Below are positions 1-9,866 of a stretch of 37,960 nt of DNA, one piece after another. The notes under the pieces are model-generated. The model was not told where the DNA came from and searched no databases. It was given only the letters and a program-made list of their open reading frames with translations. Position numbers and translations under genes: made by a program. The DNA comes from Rhizopus sp. PT2906 (Eukaryota > Mucoromycota > Mucoromycetes > Mucorales > Rhizopodaceae), in NCBI GenBank assembly GCA_025529335.1, contig JAMYHX010000445.1, forward strand, positions 1 to 37,960. Direction: 5' to 3'. The first letter of the stretch is position 1; each line of letters begins with the position of its first letter.

Positions 1-162
1 ATACACGACAAAGCTTCTACATATACGACATCCAGTTTGTCAGCAAGCGAAATCAACCAATGGTAAACGTGACAATATAATTTAACGATCGCGAATTTTA
101 CTCTTGGCATCAGTGTCAATAATTTTTAGAAAAACTGTATAACCATGAAAGTCAACGTTAAT

Positions 163-768
163 GGATAGTTCTTATCACCTATACAACTAGCTCGTGGTTT
201 ACATCAAGGAGGCCCCATCAGTCCTCTTTTATTCAATTTAGTAATGGAACCCTTGGTTAAATCAATTGTTTATTCTCAACGAACTCGTGGCTTTGCTTTT
301 CCTTTGGTCGACAATATGAAAGGCGTTTCCTTACCGGGCCATCTTTCAGTCCCTCCAGAAATCAAAGTCCTAACATATACAGACAACCTTTTGATTTTCC
401 TTGCCGATCAACATGATATTCAGGAGGTTCAATCTCTCATTCATCAGTATAATTTGGCGTCTACTGTTAGAATGAACTATAACAAGAATGTGACTTTCCC
501 TGTTCCAGGTTCTTCCCACATGGAATGGCCAACACTTTTGCAGTCTTATGGAGTTACTGAATGGCATGATTCCACACCGTCTGAGCCACTCACATACCTT
601 GGCTACCCTCTGTTACAATCTTATCAACAACGTATCCTAGAAAAAGTATCTAAAGCTTGTAACACTCTTAAGCAAATGTCTCTTTCCATTCGCGGCAGTG
701 CAACCGTCCTCAATGTGCTTAATCTGTCCTCGCTTTGGTATGTTCTTAGAGTAGTTGGGATTAACTAG
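163..768 (+). pseudogene. LINE-type reverse transcriptase fragment (decayed)
   Basis: The frame is open from about 163 to 768. It reads ARGLHQGGPISPLLFNLVME just before and across 244, which is the palm motif of non-LTR (LINE) reverse transcriptases (usually RGLxQGDPLSP). About 45 residues later comes VLTYTDNLLIF where an active enzyme has YADD, so one catalytic aspartate position is altered. The end of the frame (SIRGSATVLNVLNLSSLWYVLRV) matches the region that follows the RT palm in fungal LINEs. There is no endonuclease domain upstream and the frame stops at 768. An in-frame TAG near 160 closes the 5' side. It is a non-functional fragment of a retrotransposon that once copied itself by target-primed reverse transcription. 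The family call is confident; the exact clade cannot be judged. Confidence 0.8.
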
Positions 769-825
769 ATAACAGAGATTTAAATAACCACATTTAGAAG
801 CGTCCAGCACTAATTGATTCTATCA

Positions 826-1727
826 AAGCGGTCAAGATCTCTTTTTGATTTGGGCTGCTGACAATAAAAGTTCACCAACACACTTTTCACCAATAGACTT
901 GATCAATTTCTTGAGCAATATGTACACCTCTAGATCTTATGCAATTTCTACTATTCAACTTTTTCATTCTGGCGTTTCACAAATATAACACACACCAATA
1001 ATCCTCACTAAAAGCGTTGAGCTTAATAAGTTCATTCAAGTGTTAAAATCTCAAACGCCGCCTGTTCGACTGCATCGTCCAACTATTGGTCTAAAACCAA
1101 CGTTCAACTATATCCCTTCTCTTGATCGTCCTTCGATATCGTTATCTCCTCTTCAAATGAAATTGGCATTTCTTCTAGGTGCCACTTGCTTCTTGCGTCC
1201 TTCTGACCTCCACCGTATTCCGTTCAGCTCAACAAAGGTGACTAACACTGGTTCATTATACTTTGAGGTCCATTGTACTAAAGAGAAACGTAAACATTGA
1301 AGAATTATCAAGTCGTTTGAAGTGAAGAACACCATCTTCGGCAACTTTGCTCGGCTGCCACATATCAAATCTTCAGCAATCGTCGCCCTTCGGACTCTCC
1401 TGATACACTGTTTCTGCACTCTTACGCTCAAGCCGCTTAGTGTTCGTACTGTTCAATATTGGATCAGTAAATTCGTCAGAAAGTCCACAACAGAACCACG
1501 TGTTTCTTTCCAGTCCATCGCTTCATCTCTCGCTCTTAAAGTAGGTATTCCTAAAGATGGTATTGTCACCATGGACATCTGGTCTTCCTCCGCTGTCTTT
1601 GAAAATCACTATCGCCGTGAACATCTCTCTCTCAATTCGATTTCTCCAGCACATTGATTGATATTGGCGATGCCGCTGACGAAGATGACGACCATTTCTT
1701 TGATGCGGAAGATAAAATGACATGAGA
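826..1727 (+). pseudogene. Tyrosine recombinase fragment of a DIRS/Crypton-like element
   Basis: The reading frame shows a helical core-binding segment (FLIWAADNKSSPTHFSPIDL, about 838-897). The catalytic domain follows, with FLLGATCFLRPSDLHRI at about 1168-1218 carrying the first catalytic arginine, and WSSSAVFENHYRREH at about 1580-1624 carrying the likely nucleophilic tyrosine. This is the tyrosine-recombinase layout of DIRS or Crypton elements, which integrate without a DDE transposase or integrase. The frame is broken by stops before 1040 and by a TGA at 1298-1300; homology-like sequence continues in the same frame afterwards. Near 1628, in a CT-repeat, the frame shifts to an acidic tail that ends at a TGA close to 1725. 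It is a dead copy. It sits directly after the LINE fragment with no host gene between. Confidence 0.7.
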
Positions 1728-2014
1728 TTGAACCCAAATATTATTATTTAGATTATTTCTCTGGATCAGCAAATCATATTTTGTGTTTTCATGTCTAACC
1801 AAGTATTTACTAGATTATATGCTCATCGTAACAGACGTTAGGCATCTCAAAGTCATACGAAAGAGAACTGGAAAAAAGAGCAATGAGATACTTTAGGTAT
1901 ATTTTCAATGGAGCCAAATTTATTTATATAAGCGCAAACCTTCTCCTGTGAAGATACACTAAAGTTTCTAATAAAAAAAAGTGTACATTATGCAAAGATG
2001 ATTTTTACAAAGAA

Positions 2015-5000
2015 TTATACTCTAGGAGTAATCTGATCGGTCGAAGAAGATTTATTAGAGCTCTTGACGTTAGATTCTTTAATCCTTCTAATCCATTTTC
2101 TATCCATGTTGAGTGATGGATATATTGAGATAGACACCGTTTCTGATAATCCGTTCTCTTTGTTGTTCTTGGCCAGAGCATCCGCCTTGATTCTTCTTAG
2201 TGTGTCAAAAGCGACAACATAGCAGTATTTACTATATTTTCTCGATGACACACATATAATGTAAGCATAGCTCGCCTTGATATTCTGTAACATGTAGCCT
2301 CCATTGACTTGCACGTCGAATTGAAAAATAGGTGAAATGAATTTACTGGGATCAGGTGTACTATGATACTCCTTGGCAATAAACTCTTCAAGTTCGAAAA
2401 AGGATGCAAATGGAGAAGTAAAATCCATGGCATCGTTTTCAATATATTTGTTAGGATCATAAATATTGTCCATTATGTGTTGCCGCAACATATGAAATTC
2501 GGTCATTGTTTTTTGATACGATTCCATATTAGCGTTAACTGCCTGTCGAATAAGTTCCAAGTCATGCTGAAGTGCAGAATCGTTCTTTCCTGTTGCAAGT
2601 TCCGTAGCTCGATTCCAAGGTCCAGTTAAGTCATGATCCTTTAGTGGTATATCTACTTCAGAAAACATGCATTGTGAATACTTTGTAAAGGCTGCTGTTT
2701 CTGTCATGAGTGTTTTGTATAGATGATCCATAGTTGTCACACATGGTGATTGTTCCAGTAGAGTGTAACAGTCATTGGCCTCCTTGTAAGCTCGTTTATG
2801 GCCCTCTCGCTGTTTATTCTTTTTGTCCATAAACCATATTGGATGAGGAATCTTGGAGAAATTGGCACGATCTCGGTTATAAACTGATTGCTTAAGATGT
2901 AGACCTTGCTTGGGAGCATCTACCAGTCGAGCACACATTTGTGCCAAGTAAGATACATCAGGATCATCTAGTGCTGATTTCTCTGCCAGCACAGTTCTCC
3001 AGTTTTCATATAAACCAAGTGTACCATCAGGCATCTGCACATTGATAAAATTGGCTTGCAGTGCCTTTTCTGGATCTGGATATGCTCCAATTTGTTGTCC
3101 CAAAGTTGACTTATCTTTTTGAAAGGCTTGAGTTACACGGTCAAGTTCTTTAATGACAGGCGAGGCTTGGAATGGTTCGACAATTCGTTGATCCCAGCAA
3201 CAGAATATCTAGACATTAATTAGGATCATGTCTTTGTTTTTCTCTTTTGCACTTACCAAATCACCATCATAGTCACCTCCACCTAGCTTACTGGCTAATG
3301 AAGCATCTCCTGTGACAGGAAAGATGATAATATCTGTATACATTCTCAATGCTGGACAGTCGACAGCCTTCACTTTTTGAACATCACTCTTCAGACCACA
3401 GGGATTACGAGTAATGACGACATCGCCCAACACAAGACCAGCCCGAATACCCGTTTTTTCATCTACTCTACGTGTGGATAACTGTAGAAAGACTTCGTCT
3501 GGCTTTAACAGTCCAGTTGGATCAGGCACACAAGTAACAGTGCAAGATTGTGGTACTTCAATTCTGTACTTTGTATTGACAGACTTCATGACTTGTCTGA
3601 AAATGGTTGTGATTCGAGTAGCTACAAAAGCATTAGTCAGGTCAAATCCAGAGTCCAAGAGTCTGACAACAGCTTCAAAAGCATTGCCAGGATATCCAGA
3701 GTACTTGTTGAGAGAGTCATATGATTTAGTAGACAATAGGTAGTTAGTGTGTGATTTGTTCGTGTAGGACCCTGAGGTGTCCGATTTTGAATCGTCATCA
3801 GCAGAATCTGAATCCAAATGGAACATGTCATTTTCTATATCGTCCTCTGCACTCAGGTCTTTCCAAACGCATTTCTCCGTCTGCTCTTCATTCTCCCAAC
3901 GTCGCGTCATGATGCTTCCTGTCTTGGTAACCCAGTCTCTCAAGATCTTTATGTTTTGGTTCTCTGTGACAACAGTAGCTAATCGATGGATATATTCTTT
4001 CAAGATTTCAACAAACACACTTGTAGGCACACCACCTGCTGCCAATACTTGAATAAACTGTGTGTTGAGGTTGGAAGGGTATATACATATTGAGTTTTTG
4101 ACGAGATCAAATGTGTAATGATGAGGATCTAGTGCACAATTGGGCTGAGGTAAACCAGTCTTGAACTTATGCTGGCTTTTGCGTATCTTAATGTATTTCC
4201 CTGAATTAAAGTCCATGTCGGGAGCAAGTATCCAGATACCTTTTGCACCACCAATACGCCCTTGGATAGCACAAGGTAGTTCATCTGTTGTCTGACAACC
4301 CATAATTTCCTTCATGGCTGCACAAGAGATGATGCCACAGCCATCTGTCATGCATGCTGCGTCATCTTTCACTGTCGCTATTTCTGAATAGATATCATCA
4401 ATATACTCAATCTCAGACGGATCAAACTGGATGGTAGGGATACTGCTGCTGTAGCCTAGAGACATACGACTAGCATATTTGCTCATTGACATATCCCAGT
4501 TTTCGATAATCGGCATGTGCCAATCGATTACTTGCTGTATTGATATCGGTTCCAAATCTGGTCCTTCAGTTGCAAAAAAGACAAGTGTACTGTCTTTGAT
4601 AAACAGAAACCGAAACACACGCTGCATTAATAAAAATGGTTTCAGTAAGAAATCCTTCATCATTCGGACCATGGATGGTTGTGAAGATTCACTAAGGACC
4701 ATTTCTAAAAAGCGATCTTGTCCAAACTTTCGAAACAGACGATTTGAGGCTGTGATCTTGGGTACACGCAGATTAATCTTTGGAAGGGTTCCTGTGGTTT
4801 TAAATTGAATAACTGCACTGTATCGCACCATTCTGTTTTTCAATAGCTTCCGCTTTATGCTGTCTTGACTGAAGCTATTCTCATTATTGATACTGATCGA
4901 TGTTGGAGGGCTTGTAGGGCTGAATGGCATGGCTTCTTTAGTCGTCTGAGTTGTGACAGAAGATTTTTCTGTTTGAATATAAGACCAGACATTGTCTGGA

Positions 5001-5810
5001 CAACGCTCCATCTTTGAGTAAGCTAATCCAGTAAGCCTTTGGCCAAGTCTTGTTTCTGTATTCCAACGCAACATGACTTCATACAATTTTCTTGGTTCTG
5101 ACATTCCAATTCTGATAAAGCTGCGAAAGGCATCAAATGGGACTTCATTCCAAGGTATCTTACAAGCCTGCATAAATCGTGCGATTTCATAAATAACAAT
5201 CCAACTAACGCCTTGAAAAAGTTTTGTTGATTTTGTAGGGCTCCAAATAATGTTGTACTCTTCTGATTTAGTTGCTTCAGCAGGAAAATAATCAAGGGGT
5301 GATGGAGGTGGTGTATTTAGTCTCGAAGTTGAAGGTGAAGTGTTATCAATCTTTGGCTTTTTTACCATAGTCAATGGAGTAACTTTATCAAGTGCTTCTG
5401 AAGAGGTACGTTTGTTACTCTTTCCTTGATCAGGTTCATTCATAAATAGTTCATCATCAATGTCTTCAAAGATATCCTCTGGCACTTTAATAATATAAAA
5501 AGAGAGAGTGAATACTATATGTAAAATTTTGCTCATATTTCATAAACATACGTAGACCAGATATTTCTTGGCTCACCTGAGAAATAAAATCGTTGACAGT
5601 CTTCTTTCTTTGACGGGGCGGGTTCCATTTTATAAAGGAAGTTACGATAGTGTCGAGTAGAGAATGGTCGCTTAACGACAATAGTTGCTTAATTAACAGA
5701 ATCTCTTTATACGAGACATTGGGTTGTTGTAATTGAGAAATACGATCTGTCAAACCAAGGTGATTATATATTTGTTTAGCGCAACGCGTCAAATGTGGAT
5801 CAAGTGACAT
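2015..5810 (-). CDS. Cellular RNA-dependent RNA polymerase (RNA silencing, QDE-1/Rdp1 family)
   Basis: Three exons on the minus strand, 5810-5552, 5484-3257 and 3208-2015, give 1,226 residues; the introns are 67 and 48 bp. Cellular RdRPs copy single-stranded RNA into dsRNA that Dicer cuts into small RNAs, and many Mucorales have several paralogues. The signature is clear: about 80 residues around STRRVDEKTGIRAGLVLGDV and ITRNPCGLKSDVQKVKAVDC lead to GGGDYDGDL, whose DYDGD (residues 824-828) is the metal-binding catalytic loop of the double-psi beta-barrel. The second intron falls two codons after this loop and exon 3 resumes as IFCCWDQRIVEP, as the family expects. The length is normal and no frame damage is seen. 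The start at 5810 is the first ATG in the frame. Which paralogue it is (rdrp1, 2 or 3) cannot be decided here. Nothing in the flanks suggests co-regulation; both sides are transposon debris. Confidence 0.95.
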
Positions 5811-6216
5811 TTAGTCTTGTGATTAGATTCAAAAACAAAAAAAAAGCAATGAAACGAAGACTAGTTTTCACAGCAGAACAAAAGAGCTCAAAATTGGTGG
5901 ACTTTTAATAATAAAAAATAGGCACAAAATCGTAGCAATGCTCAAGGGTTTTTTTTTTCATTTTTAAAATGTTCAAAACCGCCGACGATAAGAAACTAAG
6001 GGGGTAAAAACAGAAAATGAAGCAAAGACATGATACAGCACCATCACGACTGATGATGACAAGATAACTGTGACTAGACAATTAATTCTACTCTGTACCA
6101 CACAAAGGCATTTCGTATAAAGATGCATGCTATCATTACCCCCTCGTCTCCTCCCTTTCTCTTCTACCTCTGGCAGCAAATGATACAATTAAGATTTAAT
6201 ATTAAAAGCGATACAA
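5811..6216. other. Intergenic, upstream of the RdRP gene
   Basis: This is AT-rich sequence with short T- and A-runs and carries the presumed promoter and 5' leader of the minus-strand RdRP. I see no gene, and no clear TATA box at the usual spacing. Confidence 0.5.
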
Positions 6217-7314
6217 TTGACTGACAAAATGAAAATAAAGAAAAGAAAAGTGATAAACCCATTTGTTGCCACAGTGCATTCAACTTTGAATGACCGCCAT
6301 TTAAACTATGCGAAAAGATTAAATCGCCCTGTAGAAAAACGCGTAAAATATTTTTTATTTTATGCTCCTTTATCCATAACAGCTCACACAGTTATTAAAT
6401 ATACATCATCTACTGAAATGTCTACTAACTTTAAAAGTACCTCCGTCTCTATTACTGCTGATTTTGTTTGCTGTACTGTTCCAGATTATGAGGAAAGTGT
6501 TCAGACCATCATCTTTACTACGTCTGATAAGTTCGAGGAATGGTTCAAAAAGGACGCGTTCTTGCATTCTAAGTGGGGTATTTAAACGACAATATCCCAT
6601 TACAAGCAATCTCCAGTTCATCGGGAAGCCCATTTTTGAAGCTTTGCCAGTTCACACCACCTTCTATTTGTGTGATCATGCTGGTGCCGACCAGAGAAAG
6701 CTAAGAATAGCACAGGTCCTATTGATACTACTAACGTCTTATCTTCTGTAGATAATGATCAAGGTAGTAGCAGTAACGAACTAGAGGTTATGCGTCCTAA
6801 GAAGGCCCGTATTACTATGAAGTCTTCTATCAATCTAATGGAATCGTATCATAACCAATTGAAGACGTTCTATCTTGGTCGCTCTCGCTCTTTGCGTGTA
6901 GATCGCCTAATCTACTTGCTATACCAAGTGGTAGCATTAGATTATTGGCAGGACACAATCAAAGCTGCACATGATTTTGGTGGGGTTCGCTTGACAGCCA
7001 ACGAAAAAAAGAAGAGAAGAGCAGCATATTGCATTGATTACGTCGTTGCTTGTTCCATGGTAGAGCAGCTCGAAGAAAATGTTTATCAGTGCAGATCCTT
7101 CACTGAAGAAAATCTCTTTTATGAGATGGATACAAAAGAAGGCTTTTTGAAGAACTGCAGCTGCCCTGATCAAACAAAGATGTGTAAGCATATTTTTTTG
7201 GTCAGCCGCGTAACCAAACTGCCTTTTTCTCCTCGTGCTCCTGTCCCTGTTGCTCAGCAAGAAAGGTTTTCTGCTCCAAAGGAAGACCAAGGCCTTCTTT
7301 GCCGTGAAATATAA
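6217..7314 (+). pseudogene. MULE (Mutator-like) transposase remnant with the catalytic core deleted
   Basis: The 5' part (FTTSDKFEEWFKKDAFLHSKWG, then in another frame FEALPVHTTFYLCDHAGA) resembles the zinc-binding DNA-recognition domain at the N-terminus of MULE transposases. After a second frame change near 6690 a short acidic linker joins directly to SINLMESYHNQLKTFYLG and RSLRVDRLIYLLYQ, typical of the MULE C-terminal region. A SWIM zinc finger follows, with CSC at about 7156-7164 and CKH at about 7180-7190. The DDE/RNase-H core that should lie between the linker and the C-terminal part, some 250 residues, is missing. It is therefore an internally deleted, frameshifted and non-autonomous copy. 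I could not find convincing terminal inverted repeats. Confidence 0.75.
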
Positions 7315-7802
7315 TTTGGCGTTATTTATCAGATTTGTTTCACTGTATCAGATAAAGCTTTGTAAGGCCTGTTGCACCAATGATCTGTTGATCTGCCTCA
7401 TTACAGGAAGCGTGACTGTAATTAAAAGTTCGTATGATCTCCTGAAATAATCTGTGGGGATTTCCTTTTTTGAATCTTGCAGTGTCCTATCGCAGCGTCT
7501 CTAGCATTACCCATTTGAATAAGAAATACATTGTAAAGATGTTCTACTTTAATTAAGAAAATGAGTCATTCCACCGTATCTAACGCGGGTGACAACATCA
7601 CTGTGATAAATAGTATAAAGCTAACATTTGACATAATCTGTGTGCGATAAATAAGCTTTGGCATGGCCAAGGATATCAGCAGCAAGTTTATTTTCCTTTT
7701 TTTTCTTTCTTGCCTTCAATAATCTCTGAAAGCTATCATCAGATCAGTGAGGATAACAGTCTGATGAGAGTTTCTTATAGCTCAAACACTTTATAACCTA
7801 GA
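7315..7802. other. Intergenic between two transposon remnants
   Basis: No coding frame of note. The stretch is AT-rich and probably contains the remaining flank of the MULE element; no clear repeat boundary is visible. Confidence 0.4.
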
Positions 7803-8775
7803 ATGAAACATACTGAACAGAAAAGCTATTTTGATGGCGTTAACATAACAAGGGTTCCAATTCTACGGCAAAACTTGAAGAGTACTGCCAGAGAAAGCTC
7901 TGAGAATCCTCCTTTAAAAAGACCAAGTCTTGTGCCAGAATCTTCTGGACTCTTATACAACAGCTTCTTGAGTTCTATTCATGATTATATAAAAACCACC
8001 GTTGACTCCATTACTAAAAAAAGCAAAAATGTGGAAAGGGATCTGAACAACATGTCAGTAACCGTTTAGCTCTCAGAAATTTTTATAATTCCAAAAACAG
8101 AGTCAGATTGAAAAGGATGTGTGAAATGCAAAACGACCGCTTTCGAAGACGCTTGTGTGTGAAAGAAAGAACGTTTTTGATAGGCAAGAAAGGTAAAGAG
8201 CACAGTAATATACGATTGATGAATACTCAATAATAGATAAATTATTTAGTAAAAGGTAAAAGCAGGCCATGCCCTATCATGTTTATCGGAGACAGAGGCA
8301 TGGGGTAGGCTCAACAACAAAAGGATTCAGACGATATGGTGGAAAATGGAAGCAGTGCATGCATGGTATGAACGTCAATGTGCGCATCACAAATGAGAAC
8401 ATGACGTCTCAAACCTGCATGTACTGCTTCTCCAAGCTGGTCCACTCTATACATCGAAAAATGATCAACGATAAAGAAATCAAGAAAAAAGTAAAAGGAT
8501 ATTTCTTGTGCAGAAACCCTGACTGTGTGTTGATGTTGAACCAAAAAGCCGTCAAGCCGAGAGACAACCTTTTTGCATTCGCCATTGGCCTTTCTAGCCT
8601 ATGCTCGCTGCTCTTCCAGGAAACATTTCCTGAACTATCTGCAAAAATTAGTCACTGCAACACTGACTTTATCAACAAGACTGCATCCTTCCTAAATGCA
8701 AGAAAATGCTGGGATATTGGCCTTGATGCCAATAATCAGGGTAAGTCAAAGACATTTGAAAAGAATGGCTACTAA
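7803..8775 (+). pseudogene. Fanzor/TnpB-like nuclease remnant (zinc ribbon and RuvC-III end)
   Basis: The last frame (8269-8775) contains TKGFRRYGGKWKQ, then VRITNENMTSQTCMYCFSKL, then YFLCRNPDCVLM, then KPRDNLFAFAIGLSSL. A TS-x-CxxC and CxxxxC zinc ribbon followed by an R-D-N-x-x-A motif is the C-terminal order of TnpB and its eukaryotic relatives, the Fanzor proteins, which are RNA-guided DNA nucleases of the OMEGA group. The RDN aspartate would be the third RuvC catalytic residue. Upstream, 7803-8069 and, in another frame, about 8040-8230 also look coding (basic, helical), but two adjacent stops at 8230 and a frame change separate the parts. RuvC-I and RuvC-II are not recognisable. I read it as a decayed Fanzor-type gene. 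Another zinc-ribbon transposase family is the main alternative. Confidence 0.5.
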
Positions 8776-9597
8776 AATTCTTCATTAGATTCAGTTGTGA
8801 TTTCTTAATTGCGGTGGCAATTTAACATTCCCGTAAACTATGAGGCGGTTTTAAAGCTTGACGGTTTTTCAAATTACATAAGGTACTTTAGACGCTTTTT
8901 GAAGCTTAGTCACTCATACAAATAAACTCATGTATGCTTAGTTTTTGTATTTAATATTAAAGTAAACACGACTTCAATTGAGTTTCCATGGGCTTGCACT
9001 GACTACTCGGAAATACAAAAAGATTAGGCTGACAGGGTTCAGAGTAGGCTAAGGCACATGATAATTAATCGTCCAAGCACTCGTCTTTCACTCTCAACAT
9101 TGTCCATCCAGTCTCAATACCTTGTAATTACGAACGGTTAGTATTGGATACAACACAATATGGTGCATGGTAATAACTTGGTTTTGGTTCAGTACATTCT
9201 TTAATCCTTGATATCAATGGTCGTTGCTGGAAGGATTTAATAACAAAAAAATGAAAGATGAGACTTGTCTGCGCTTTTATATGAACATATTATGTCATCT
9301 GATCTATCAGCTAACATGCCTTTGAATCAGTCGAACGACACCAATAGCCTTACCTAAAGAAACAGATGACATTCGAAATCAACTGCTATCCATACTGAAA
9401 GTAGCATATTAATCAAGGCTGACCAATAGGTCGATTAGCCAATCATCAGCAGTTGTGAGCTTTGATCTTGAAAACATAAAACAGTTCTACCTTGTTTCCA
9501 TACTCAAGGATACAGACAAAAAAGAAGAAACAAGAAAATAAGCAGTGTGATGATTAAAGATAGAATACACACGTATACTGTAGGATACTGTGTCATT
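8776..9597. other. Intergenic, degenerate repeat-like sequence
   Basis: No gene is visible. A short perfect palindrome (AATTGC/GCAATT) lies near 8809-8824. Variants of the word GACG(G/C)(C)TTTTT occur at 8860 and 8891 and again at 9598, which suggests remains of an old repeat. Confidence 0.35.
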
Positions 9598-9688
9598 GAC
9601 GGCTTTTTAAATTGCGGAGCACCATGTTAGGTGTTCAAACCCCGTCAAATAATATTTGAGGAACCGCAGCACTATTTAAAATGCCGAC
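9598..9688. repeat. Nested inverted repeats forming a cloverleaf-like foldback
   Basis: The outer arms at 9598-9617 and 9664-9688 pair at 18 of 20 positions, with a 5-nt bulge on the right arm. Inside are two further hairpins: GAGCACC (9617-9623) with GGTGTTC (9630-9636), and TCAAAT (9645-9650) with ATTTGA (9654-9659). No coding frame crosses it. It could be a small foldback transposon, the end of the nuclease element upstream, or a structured RNA. It is not a tRNA: the stem lengths and loops are wrong and there are no A/B boxes at the proper spacing. Confidence 0.5.
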
Positions 9689-9866
9689 GTTCGTGTTTTT
9701 TGAAATGGTAATGGTTGTTTACGATTATCCTGATTTAGTAAAATGTAAGCTACAGAAATAATAACAAACCAAATAAAGACGCTTGAAAATAGTATAAATC
9801 AACAGGATTCATTCTGATTCTTTCTCTATCTTTTTTCTCTATCTCTTTAATAATAAATATACAACA

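Noticed and set aside
9598..9688. Possible tRNA or tRNA-derived SINE (contains gttcaaaccc)
   Set aside because: The B-box-like word is present, but there is no matching T-stem, no A box at the correct spacing and no anticodon arm.
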